Below are positions 1 through 11,700 of a stretch of DNA of 23,352 nt, one piece after another; the stretch's first letter is position 1, and every line of letters starts with the position of its first letter. The notes under the pieces are model-generated. The model worked only from the letters and a program-made list of their open reading frames with translations, did no database searches and was not told where the DNA came from. Source of the stretch: a virus; IMG/VR virus record IMGVR_UViG_3300017708_002046, positions 1 to 23,352 of that record. One strand, 5' to 3'. A program made the translations under genes and the position numbers.

Positions 1-1190
1 AAAACATTTCCCATTGAGAAGGGAACTAAAGATGTAGGGACATTATTAGTATCTCTTGGTTTGGGCAAATCAATAATTCTTGTCCCTGTTACCTGAACAT
101 CATATCCTTTAACATATGCCTTTCCTGGACCAATCTGCAAACATGCAATATCTTCAGATGGAATAGCACCATCTCTAGTTATTTGATCACTACCAAAAAT
201 ACCATTATTGTTTTGCTCATCGTTTAAACTCTCTTCAACGTTAAAGTTAAATGGAGTTACTACATAATCTCCAGATTCCTCAAAAGTTCTTTTCGCAAAA
301 TAATCTCTTAGATGATCATATTCGTTTTTTCGTTGAAGTTTTACAATCTCGCCGTCAATGATACGAAGTAATTCTACAAAAGTTTTATCGTCAATATCAT
401 CAATATCTTTCTTTACTAATTTTAATTCAAACTTAAATCTATCGGCACCAGGAGCTGAGAAATTATTAAATCCCCTTGCATTGTCATATAGACTAGTGTC
501 TTCACTAGAATTTACACTGGTCTCAATAATGTTTAGACCAACTCTATATGTTGGGGTATTTGAATATTGATCTAGAAGAATACTCTGCTTTTCAACTCGT
601 GCAAAGTATCCTCTGACAAAATAAATACCATCATCAATATTAATAGCAGATCCAATTGCTGTAGCATTCTGAGGAATTACCTGAGAAAAAGAAGATCCTG
701 CATCGATGGTGGTGTTTCCATAAATGACAGTTTCATCTGCAATTAAAAGTTCACCATCTTCAAATGCAGTAAATTCTTGGTTAATTGCAGAATTTAAATA
801 CTTAACATAGATGGTAAGATCTCCTGTTTCGGAGTCATTTGCGGATAGAATTTTTGAAACTGTTGCAGTAACTTGTGAATTTTGACCCCTAATTCTTTTC
901 CCTACAAACTGGTCAATGTAAGTAGATACCGATAGTCCTAAGAAATTTGCATTTATTTTGACTGCATAATAATCTTCATCATAAGTAATTCCACCAGGAA
1001 TTACTACTGCACCATCTTTAAAAAAGTGATCGGCAAAACTTTCAATCTGCCCCTGCAGCATAGTCTGGAGACTATTTAATTCCCTAGCTTGTATTGGGAA
1101 TCCAGGTTTAAATAAAACCTTGTAATAATCACTATCAGAATTAAAATCGTCAAAATATGGTGAGACGTTTAAATTAGTCTTTTGGGGCAT
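1..1190 (-). CDS. DUF4815-type phage structural (baseplate/tail fibre) protein, 3' end missing
   Basis: The ATG at 1190-1188 opens a frame that stays open for 396 codons to the window edge, so the C-terminus is missing. It begins MPQKTNLNVSPYFDDF, then YYKVLFKPGFPIQAREL (residues 22-38) and LQTMLQGQIESF (41-52). This is the N-terminal signature I associate with DUF4815-type proteins of T4-like marine phages, a virion family placed just after gp8 (known from the family; recognised by eye). A later stretch, around residues 170-300, has the mixed beta-rich look of a structural protein. The start lies four bases after the gp8 stop (TAA GAAA ATG), with no clear Shine-Dalgarno, so translation is probably coupled to gp8. 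By position it replaces T4 gp9/gp10, but I see no specific similarity to either. Certain as a gene, fairly sure of the family, unsure of the exact baseplate role. Confidence 0.8.
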   Translation of the reverse strand, partial: MPQKTNLNVSPYFDDFNSDSDYYKVLFKPGFPIQARELNSLQTMLQGQIESFADHFFKDGAVVIPGGITYDEDYYAVKINANFLGLSVSTYIDQFVGKRIRGQNSQVTATVSKILSANDSETGDLTIYVKYLNSAINQEFTAFEDGELLIADETVIYGNTTIDAGSSFSQVIPQNATAIGSAINIDDGIYFVRGYFARVEKQSILLDQYSNTPTYRVGLNIIETSVNSSEDTSLYDNARGFNNFSAPGADRFKFELKLVKKDIDDIDDKTFVELLRIIDGEIVKLQRKNEYDHLRDYFAKRTFEESGDYVVTPFNFNVEESLNDEQNNNGIFGSDQITRDGAIPSEDIACLQIGPGKAYVKGYDVQVTGTRIIDLPKPRDTNNVPTSLVPFSMGNV

Positions 1191-1194
1191 TTTC

Positions 1195-2757
1195 TTAGAA
1201 TTCCAGTACTACTTTGATATCTTCTTTTTGGCGAGCATTTCTCGCTACAGTTGGGCGATTATCAAGATAAATTATTTCACCTGACCTCTTATTTATCTGA
1301 GGTTGAGCGACTCCATCTGCGAAGTTTACACCTAGATTTATTGTAGTATCAGCAATGACTGTAGTGATTCCACTAAATGTAGAATCGACAGATGCCGAGA
1401 AACCACCAGTAGAATTTACATTTTCAGATGACGACTCAAATTTCACAACTCTTGCTTCAGAAGAAACTCCAACATAGTCCCTCTGATCACCCGATGTTTT
1501 ATTGAAATATAGTGATCTATCTTGAGTGTACTTAACTACATTAGTTTGTTCGTCAAATGAAACCACATAACCAGTGGCTGTAGTTGTTCCTACCACTTGC
1601 TTAATCTGATCTCCAACAGTCAAGCTTCCAGTAACATTTACCAATTTGAGAGCATCAACTAATGAAAAGTTATTATCTTTATAGACACTAGTTGATCCCA
1701 AAGAAGTTGGATTTTTTACAATACCAATTTGTGCGAATTGTGTATCTGTTGGGAAGTTTGCCGTACTATCATCAAATCTTGTGTATAGGAGAACTTTTTC
1801 TGCTCCTAATTCCTTATACAAATCATACCCATGACCCTTTGAGGGTGGAATGATTGGAATTAGTGTAGCAAGTTCCGAAATACTACCAGACTGAATTGGT
1901 CCTAAATCAACAATACCATAACTATAACCTTTTCCACCAGAAGAGACTTGAGCGGTTACAATCCTACCACTACTATCTGTAGAAATAATAGCCTTTCCAC
2001 CCTCACCATCTCCTAAAATATCAACCTCAATATCAAGACCTAGACCATATCCAAATCCAGACCTCTCAATGCTAATATGCTTTAATTGGTTTTCATTGAT
2101 ATCCGAATTTCCAGCAGATCTAACAGCTTGAATCTGAGAATCTGTAGAACCTAACCAATTTGATGGTAGAGTGATATATTCAGTAGAATCAAATTTGATA
2201 ATATCTGCTGGGTTAACAGTAAATAGATATTTCCAAATATAACCATCTCCACTCTCACCAGCTCTAGTTGGTTCTAAATCTGTGAATCCTGGTTCGTCCT
2301 GAGAGGCATTACCAATCAAGTTTGAATATGTAGATCCATTATCAATACAAATATAAACTCTATATTCAGCGTTCATTACAAAATATCTAGCATCATATAA
2401 ACGTGTAGATCCAGTTACTGGAGAAACGTTATTAATGCTATAGTCATGTCTGTATTTTTCATAAATTGTTCCTTGAGTCCAGTCAACTCGTTTTACAATT
2501 CTTCTAACATTTGAGTTGGTAACTTTCCTACCAAACATTGTAGTATCATAAACATGATTTGAATAATTGTTATTATCAATCGGACTGGGAGCACCAGCTG
2601 CATTAGTATTCCAATCTGCAGTTCTACCAAATCCAACCGATAATGAAGGATTTGGTAGGGACGTAAAGATATAGTAAGAGTTATTGGAATTCTCTACAGA
2701 CTCAATAAAGTTATTGACATTCAATATTCTAAATTGGTCCGTTACAATAGAAGCCAT
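1195..2757 (-). CDS. gp8: Baseplate wedge subunit gp8
   Basis: A 520-aa protein starting MASIVTDQFR, with an N-terminal domain typical of T4-like marine gp8: the FTSLPNPS segment (31-38), DTTMFGRKV (71-79), a VDWTQGTIYEKYRHDY stretch (91-106) and SGDGYIWKYLF (169-179). In T4, gp8 binds gp7 and gp10 in the wedge. T4 gp8 is about 334 aa, so this version is about 190 aa longer. The extra length includes residues about 228-290, where two glycine-rich segments (RSGFGYG and SSGGKGYSYG) match the GGxGY motifs of the neighbouring gp7-like protein. The C-terminus (GEIIYLDNRPTVARNARQ, 493-510) looks typical of the marine forms. The gene has its own late promoter just upstream, inside the 39-base gap after gp7. 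No strong Shine-Dalgarno is seen; an AGAG sits about 14 bases before the ATG. Confidence 0.9.
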   Translation of the reverse strand: MASIVTDQFRILNVNNFIESVENSNNSYYIFTSLPNPSLSVGFGRTADWNTNAAGAPSPIDNNNYSNHVYDTTMFGRKVTNSNVRRIVKRVDWTQGTIYEKYRHDYSINNVSPVTGSTRLYDARYFVMNAEYRVYICIDNGSTYSNLIGNASQDEPGFTDLEPTRAGESGDGYIWKYLFTVNPADIIKFDSTEYITLPSNWLGSTDSQIQAVRSAGNSDINENQLKHISIERSGFGYGLGLDIEVDILGDGEGGKAIISTDSSGRIVTAQVSSGGKGYSYGIVDLGPIQSGSISELATLIPIIPPSKGHGYDLYKELGAEKVLLYTRFDDSTANFPTDTQFAQIGIVKNPTSLGSTSVYKDNNFSLVDALKLVNVTGSLTVGDQIKQVVGTTTATGYVVSFDEQTNVVKYTQDRSLYFNKTSGDQRDYVGVSSEARVVKFESSSENVNSTGGFSASVDSTFSGITTVIADTTINLGVNFADGVAQPQINKRSGEIIYLDNRPTVARNARQKEDIKVVLEF

Positions 2758-2784
2758 TATTGGTACTTACTCTAGGGTTTTTTT

Positions 2785-2792
2785 TATTTATA
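2785..2792 (-). promoter_or_regulatory. T4-type late promoter for gp8
   Basis: The minus strand reads TATAAATA, an exact match to the T4 late promoter -10-like element used with the gp55 sigma factor and gp33/gp45 activators. It lies in the 39-base gap between the gp7 stop and the gp8 ATG, 27 bases before the ATG, which leaves a leader of about 20 bases. An A-run follows it. Position and exact match make chance unlikely even in AT-rich DNA. Confidence 0.75.
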
Positions 2793-2796
2793 TTGT

Positions 2797-5700
2797 TTAG
2801 ATGAATACCTTCTTGGATATATTTCCAGTATTCCGTAATCCAAAACCTTTTCTGGTTACAGTTGGGTACGTACTCAGACCAACGTCATATGTATTTCCGT
2901 TGGGTTCAAATGATAATGCACCCTCAACTCTATTGAAGCTGCTCAGTTTGCCCCAAGAGAATTCACCAACATAATCTCCGTTTGAAGAAATGCCAGATGT
3001 AATAGTATCAGACTTGATATTGGATGTTATGACACCAACATTACCATTAAATGAAATGCTACTTACATAATAGATGTTATCAACAATTGTGCTGATGCCC
3101 ACAATTTCAGAGTCAGAACTGTCAACTGATGTGATTCCTGTTCCAACAACAGTGGTATTTTGAACCACGATTGGATACCCAACTAATAAAGTTTGTAGTA
3201 GAGCTGGACTACCAGATTTGGATAGATCCAATTCAAACTTCATTGCGAGAGGGTGTCCAGAAATTCCAGTGGTTGTTCCAATACCTGTGATAATACCAGA
3301 ATAACCTAGGATAACTTCTGCTTCTTTAATTGTATCTTTGATTGGTTTTGCAAGTTCAACAATTACTTGTGGAACATTTGTATGTGTGTAACCAAATCCA
3401 GGTTCATCGATTGTAACACTGGTCAATTGACCACCAGAAGCAGTTCCAGTCAATTCTGCGGTACCACCAATACCAATGATGTTGAATAGTGAATTATCAA
3501 CCTTTTTAGGTGCTTGAATCTTAATTTCAATTGCACCATCAGGATAACCAGAACCACCATTAACAATTGTAATTTCACTAATTGTTCCAGCAGCAGAAAC
3601 GGTAGCAGTAGCAGCTGCTGCAACTACATTTTGATATCCAATAATGTCTGCATCACAAACAACTTCTGCTAGATTTGCTCCAGGTGCATTTTCTTCATAC
3701 TGGAAGAAGTCTGCATTGTCAAGGAATATTTCAGTATCGCTAGAACTAAAGTTTTTAATTACCTTAGCAACTGGCATAATCTGCGCTTCAAGCGAATCGC
3801 GAATTTTAGTAATCTTCTCTTCAAAGATAACCAAATCTCTCTTTTGCTTAGTTACATCAATTGGTCTGAATATATTTTCATTAATGCCCTGATTTCTATA
3901 GATGTTTGTTTCTACTTTTTCGGATTCAACAATAGCACTTAGAACTCTATCATTTTGTTCAAAAATTGAGCTAGGACGATCACCTTTCAGTCTTAATATG
4001 TCACCAGCTTTTAGTGATTCAAAGACAGTAACAATCTTACTATCAACATCCTTAGTTCCTCTATAGAAATAGATGGCAATATTATCAGATTTGAGTGGTG
4101 CAGCCGTAAAGTTGAAATTGAAACTTGTACCACCAGAGAAGAAGTAATCTTTCCCAGGAGTTTGTATCACGCCGTTCACAAATACTAGAAGAACAGCATC
4201 AAGATCAATTAGTGCTGATTGTGGATTTTGCTCATCCTTCTGGAAACTGAGACTAGCTCCATTCAAATTTAGAGGGAATCTAGTTCTCACACCATTTTGC
4301 AGAGAACTAATTGAGTCAATATAGTCAACTTGTCCGAAGTTCCAAGAAGAGAATGTATCATTTGAAATTTCAGTAACTTCAAAGATCATGTCAGTAAAGA
4401 TAGTTCCCACTCCAGTAGCAGTAACTAAACCGACTGGTTTGAACTTATCACCACGTCTAAATCCAAATCCAGTATCAGCAAGTCTAAATCCACTAGCTTC
4501 AAACACTGTCGAACCAATACCTGTTGTTGTAGAAGCAGAAACAATAACATTAAGTTTCGCAGCGAATCCAGAATCAGTTGTTTCGCCAACAGCAACACGA
4601 GATACACCCACTACAGGCATTTCAGAGTAATTTGGATCTTCAATATTAATTGTTGGAGATGTATAACCTGTTCCAGCGTTAGTAATTGAGAAGATCGCTG
4701 TTCCACCTAAACCTGCAGTAGCAGTGATTGATGCATTAGTTCCTTCATGACCAACTTCTTCAATATCTACGTTAATTGCACCAAAATAACCAGATCCAAA
4801 CGTTAGACCAGAATAATATTCGGCCGCTTCTCCACTAGGAACACCTCTTCTTCTGCTAGGAACATATGTATGTGCAAAACCAACTTTCAATACATCAACT
4901 TCAAATTTATTATCATCTATAATTGTTCTGATGGAATATGGGTTGGCATACTTAACACCAAATACAACACCATGATCATCATAGATATGGTCAATTGTGG
5001 AAACTCCTACATTAGTGATAATTTGATTAGGAGCAGGAAGACTAAAGATCTTGAATTCAGATCCTTGAGTTCCATCTGGGAAAATTGAAGTTGTGATGCC
5101 AATTCTAACCTTACCAGTTCCAGAAACATAATCGTGAGCAATTGTAGAAATACCTACGTTTGTAACGATTGATGTTCCAGAACTTCCAGCATTAACATTA
5201 AAGTAGAAACCTTGAGTTCCATCTGGGAATATAGTTGTTGTCACGCCTGCATGAGGAGCTGCACATGAGAATTCAATATCGCGAAGCATTACCAAATCAC
5301 CATCACTTAAACCATGATTATCTGCTGTTAGGATTGTACTAACGCCAGTTGATGCAGTGTAATCAAAGTCATAGATAGCAATCTCATTACCATATGCAAG
5401 ACAAGTCATTGCAATTCCAGAGAGATTAATTACATCTCCAATGGCAAGACCACTGTAATTTTTCTTAGTAGTAATAGTTGAGAAACCAGTTGTCTTATCA
5501 TATTCAAAATTAGAGATTGCGAAAGGAATACCTCTATTGTCTGGGAATCTAGTGGTCGTGAATCCAGTCTCAACAACACCTCCACTATGAGCAACATAAG
5601 TGTGTGCAAATCCAACTGGTAGAGCATTTACTGAGAAGTTCTTAGAGTCGATTACTTTTCCAACTTTATAACCACCAACAAATTTGACACCTTGGGCAAC

Positions 5701-8700
5701 ACCATTAGCTGAATAAGTATGTGCAATTGTGGAAGGACCAACGTTAATCTTAATCTCAGTTCCAGAAGGAACATCTAGAACTTCAAACTCATCAATAATT
5801 GTGTCTGGGAAGATGGTTGTAGTTACTCCAGAGTGCTCTGAGGAACATGTAAATTCAATATCCTTAAGTCTTACAAACTCACCAGTAGTAATATTGTGAG
5901 TCTTTCTGGTTGCGATTGTGCTAACACCAGTTGCTTCAGTATAATCGAATCCAGAAATTGCCCATTCAATTCCAAGATCACTTGGGAATACGTTAGTCGT
6001 AATACCAGTTTCAACGTTTCCACCACTATAAGCAATGTATGTGTGAGCAAATCCAACAGTTGGAATCTGAGCTTCAAACTCAGTAGTGGAGTTGACCTTG
6101 GTTACATTGAATCCTTCATCATATTGAACTTCAGATAGGATACCATGTGCGGAATATGTATGGGCGATAGTTGAGATGCCAACGTTGACATTGATTGTAG
6201 AAGCGCCAACACCAGTTACCTTAAAGGTATCTCCTTGGGTACCATCAGGGAAGATAGTTGTTGTTACACCAGCATGTTCTGAAGAACATATAAATTCAAT
6301 ATCTTCTAGTTTGATATCTGTACCAACTGAAATTTCATGATTTCCAGATAGTGTGATTATGCTTGATCCACTGTTCTCAGTATATTCAAAGTTGACAATT
6401 GCAAACTGCTTACCTTCAGAACTTGGGAAGACATTAGTAGTAACACCAGACTGAACAAGACCACCACTTACATATGTGTGAGCAAATCCAACAGTGTCTA
6501 TCTGAGCCGTAAACTCTGTACCAGATCCTACATTTGTGACTGTGTATCCCTCAAGATACTTAACACCAGAGACAAAACCACCACTATCATAAGTATGTGC
6601 AATGGTAGAAATACCAACGTTGACTTTTAGTTCAGTTGCAGAGGGAACTGATAGAACTTCATATTCAAATCCTTGAGTGCCATCAGGGAATGTTGTTGTA
6701 GTAACGCCAGCGTGCTCTACATCACATGTAAACTCAATGTTTCTAATATCAACTGTTTCTCCAATAGTTATGTTGTGGTTTCTGTTGACGGTAATTGTAC
6801 CAACACCAGTAGACTCGGTATAATCAAATCCAGTAATTCCATATTGAATTCCAGCTTTGCTTGGGAACTTAGTTGTTGTGATTCCAGTTTCAACTGTTCC
6901 ACCACCAATTGGAATATGTGGAATAGTCGTTATACCGACCTGAGTAGTGAACTGAGTGGCGCTTAGAGTAGACTCTACGGTATTGAAGATTCTACCATTT
7001 GTGCCATCGGGGAAAATAGTTGTAGTGACACCAGCATGTTCTTCTGTACATGCAAATTCAAGATCAGCCAATCTCAAGGACATTCCTTTATTGAGAAGAT
7101 GATTGGTGCTTGTAGTGACAGTTAGGATACCAGAAACATGATCATACTCAGTACTGGAGATTCCCAATTGGGTGTCAAATCCCTTCTGACACTCCATTTC
7201 AAGATCATAGAACTTGACCTTCATATTTCTGTTTAGTTCGTGATCACCGATTGTGGAAACAGTGATAATACCAGAAACATTATCATAATCTGCTGTGTAG
7301 ATTCCAACCGTAGGTAAGAATTCTTTAGTACATTCAAACTTCAGGTCATGGAACTTGACCTTCATATTTCTATTCAGGTCATGTGCAGAACTTGTAGTTA
7401 CAGTAATGATTCCAGAGAGATGATCGTAACTAGCAGTAGAAACTCCAAGTAGATTGTCAAATCCTTTAGTACACTCAAACTTGAGATCTCTGAACTTAAC
7501 TTCCATATCTTTGTTCAGGAAGTGATCTGTCTTCGTCGTGACAGTCATAATGCCTGATACATTATCATAATCTAGTGCAGAAACACCGACCAGACTGTCA
7601 TATCCACTTGTACAATCAAATTCAATATCTCTCATAGAAACAAAGTCGCCAATCTTGAAACCATGTGCATTTTCAGTTGTTACTGTTCCAATACCAGAAG
7701 ATTGGGTATAGTCGAAGTTTGTGATTGTGCTGTAAGTTCCTACAGTTTCAACACCAACAACGGTTGTAATGGATCCAGAGGCATCTACATCTACAATAAC
7801 CTTAGCACCAACCAAAGGTGCTATTCCTGTACCACCAGTGTATGCCAGAGAAACAATAATACCACCCTTAGGAAGCTGGTTTGCGTTAACATCATCAAAT
7901 GATAGATATGGATCACCAGTAATTAACTTTGTACCACTAAATTGTAGATTTACACCCTCAGAATCTGTTTCTAGAGAATACACATTAAGTGGATTGTTAT
8001 CAGTAGTTTGTCCTTGATGAATACCATTGATGAATACCACACCACTTCCAGATGCAGTTTCTAATCCAACTGGCCTATTTCCTCCAGAAGTTAATCTAAA
8101 TGTCTGTGCAATTCCAGTAAATTGTGTGGATACATCATCATAGATTTCATTTAGACTATAATCTTGCTTTAGATAAACTCTTCCGCTGAAAGAAGATCTT
8201 GTATAGAATAGATTTCTATCATCGGTTAAGAAGTCAGCACCAGCACCTTTTGGCGGATCAGTAAAGTGAATTGTTGATTGGATAATATTATAAGCACCTC
8301 TAAACAACTCAACATCTGCACCATGTGAATACAAATCAACAACTTTCGTTCCTAGAGCAGCTCTATCCACATTAACAACATTAAATGTCCCAACACCAGA
8401 GATTGGGCCTACATTAGATGAAGCCGCACCAATGTTGCGAACTTTCATAAATTCATCATCAATTTTTAACAAATCTCCAGGAACAATAGTAGAAATTCCA
8501 GAAATTGCAAAGAATGTTCTGGAAGATCCAACTTCTTCTTTCGTCTGATAAACAATGTTTGTACTTGAAACAGGATCCTGAATAATACCATCAATAGTAA
8601 TAAACGTTTTGGATAGTTTCTTAGTAGTCTCAATTGTGTGAGCATTTCCACCACCAGTAGCAGTAATTGCCGCACCAATTTTTCTAGCAGCAAAATCTTT

Positions 8701-11700
8701 CTTAGTTGCAAACTTAATAGTGTTTGGATCAACAACAATTGCAAAGAGTTGACTTGGTAGAATATTTGTACTAATTCCAGTTGTATAATTCTGTCCTACG
8801 GTACTTGCAAGAGCCACTTGAGACATTGAAACTGCAATTCCAAGACGCTCAGAATAATATGTACTTCCAACGCCAACAGGCAAATTATTGTCTACAGTAA
8901 TAGAATTAATACCAATTGATGTGATTGTTCCAAAACCAGTTTCAGTATCAAGTTCTCTAATAGTATCTCCAATTGCCAAGACAGATGTATTTGCTACTCC
9001 ACTAATAATCTTGCCACCATCAGTATCCCCAAAGAAGAATCTGAAAGAAGATCCAATACTAACAATAGTAGTTCCTGTAGAAACAGTAACACCAATAATT
9101 TCATCTCCAACATTTATATTTAAATCTGTGCTTGCAGCAGAAACTATCTTAGAGTTAATTACAGAGTCGCCAATGAATTCTGATCCACCAGCAAGTGTAT
9201 TTGCAATACCAATAGATTCAGAATTGACACCAATAATTGATGATGCTGCAGTGTAAATAATTTCCTGTGTATTGAACAGGAAGTGGTTGGGAATATTAAG
9301 TTCTCCAGTTGATAGATCTAAAATTGAACTATTAGTTGGATTGAAAGATCTAGCAAAAATTAGATCACCATTGTGCTTGAGATCAAAATCTAACTTATCA
9401 TTTGGAGTATATACAGCTTGTGCAAGATCGTTAATTGATACTCCATATGGGAAATCTGGAATAGCAGCAATATTTGTATCTTGTTCTTTATAGATAATTT
9501 CACTATATTGAGAAATCTTAATGTTTTCTCCATTGTACTTACTATCGGGAATGAATAGTAAGTTTGCAAAAGGACCATTAAATTCACCACTAAAAGTACC
9601 AAGACCAATTGGTGTATTGACTCCAGTCTGTGCATATTCAAGAATCATTGTATCTACAAGACCATTATCCTGAGAGAATAGGACTTGACTCATAGAAATA
9701 GTTTCTCCAATTGCAACTCTAACAACAGATTTAGCGTATCTATCAATTAGTGTTGATAATCCGACAACAGTAATACCATAACCAGCAGATGTTTCTTCAA
9801 TTTTGTTGGACTCAACTCTTGCAGTTCTTTCAGATCCATCATCCTGACCAGCAAGTTTGATGTGATAAGAAGAAAGACCAACATTTGAATTCTGCAATCC
9901 AACAACATTGAATTTAATTTGTGTTGTTTGTGCAGTATTATTATGGAAATCAATCGCTAAAGTATCATTAGCAACTACATCAGTTTTTAGATATGCTCCA
10001 AAAGTACCGATAGCTCCAAATGATAATCTCTCCCTGTCATCAGAACTGAATCCATATTCAGACATATGAACATTTGTTCCATCGTTAATAACAGTTAGCT
10101 CAGAATAACTCAGTTCATTTGTAGTTGTATTTTTAATTTCAGCATATACCATTAAGGCATCATATTCAGAAGAACCTACTCCAATAATTGTAGTAGTTAT
10201 GCCCGTAAGAACTGGTTTTGTAATTCCAAATAGTTCAGTATCACCAACACTAAATGATCCAATTCCACTTGTTCTAGAGTCAAACAGTTGTCTGAAAACT
10301 TTAATGTTATATGTTTTGGTTGGATTTGATGGTGTAAATCTAACTTTTAAATCAATAGATATACTATCATAAATTGATGTAATCTCACCGATAGTTTCTT
10401 CCTCTTCAGGAATGAGTGGTAATACTCCAGAGGACTTAATCCTAGACTTTTCTAAGATGAATGAATTTTCATTACCATCATTAGTTACAATAACTTCATG
10501 AATTTCATAATGTGTTGGATCTAGTACATCAGTAACTAAAATATAAAGTTTAGATGTTCCCGCAATTGGTGGAAATACCAAAATATCTTTAAATGAACCT
10601 TGAAGGTTTTCACTATCAACGAATTCAGTACTAATATCATCAATTGTTAGAACTCTATTTGTAATACACTCAATATAAGAAGATAGTTTTTTAGAACCAA
10701 ATTTGATTGAACTTGTGGTACCTTCAGCTACATCGGTATCAACAGCAAAGTCAAAATTTCTCAGTGTAGTAGTATTTGTTTCACTAATATAATCAAGGAT
10801 AATATTTTGGGTTGTCGTATCTTTATAATCAGGAATAACTCCTACAGACTCAATCAACGTATTGGCAAAATTCTTTGTACCTGCAATATGAGTTAGTCTG
10901 TTTACAGGACCACTAAACTCAGTAAACTCTAAAGGACTACTAATAGAATAAGATAACTTTTGATAGTAATCATTATCAGGTATTACCTGATAATCAGTGT
11001 TAAGGAATCCAATCTCATCATCCCATCCAAAGTTTTGATTAATGCCATAATCAACGTCATAAGAACCTTCAAATCTATTAATATTTTTAATATTTGCCCT
11101 TGTACCAGAAACTGAACCAAAGATCCTATCACCAGACTCTAATACATAATCGCCAAAAGTTTTTAAAACATTTCCTTCAGATTTTGTTACAATTAGATCA
11201 GTGTCTACAAAATTTGCAGATAGTGGAGTCTTTACTTGCAGTCTCTCATTGATGGTAAAATTATCTGGTTCGATCGAAACTTCAAATGTTGGATAGTTTT
11301 CAAATTTAGAAACATTTCCAAAAATAACGTCAGTTACAGCGATACCAGCATTAGTTGTAAAGTCTTGAAGACTATATGTTAGAGTTGATGGATTAATACC
11401 GCCATTAAAACTCTGCACCTCAAAGAATGTGAATCCATAATCTTTAGAGTTGAATCCATCACCAACACTTCCAAATGTCTGAAGACCATCAATAAAGATT
11501 TTGTCTCCAGCCTTAAATGGTGACGTTGTGAATCCAAGAACAGGAGTTCTCAATGTTACAGTTACAATACCCGTATTAACACTGTCAACCTCAGTGATAG
11601 AAATTCCATTACTATTTGAAATACTATAAACACTATGTCCAACACCAGCTAGTCCAGAAGGTGTGCTTACAATTTCTACAGTCTCAATGGATCCAGAACT

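Noticed and set aside
7054-7629. CRISPR array, suggested by regular direct repeats.
   Set aside because: The 141-base period is a multiple of three inside an open frame, the repeats diverge along their whole length in the manner of protein repeats, and there are no constant repeats separated by unrelated spacers.
358-9493. Many plus-strand open frames of 60-120 codons across the baseplate genes (for example 358-570, 3644-3892, 7663-7902, 8888-9256).
   Set aside because: They lie antisense inside long, clearly coding minus-strand genes, have low-complexity Ser/Asn/Thr-rich or Leu/Ile-rich products, and show no ribosome sites or family motifs.
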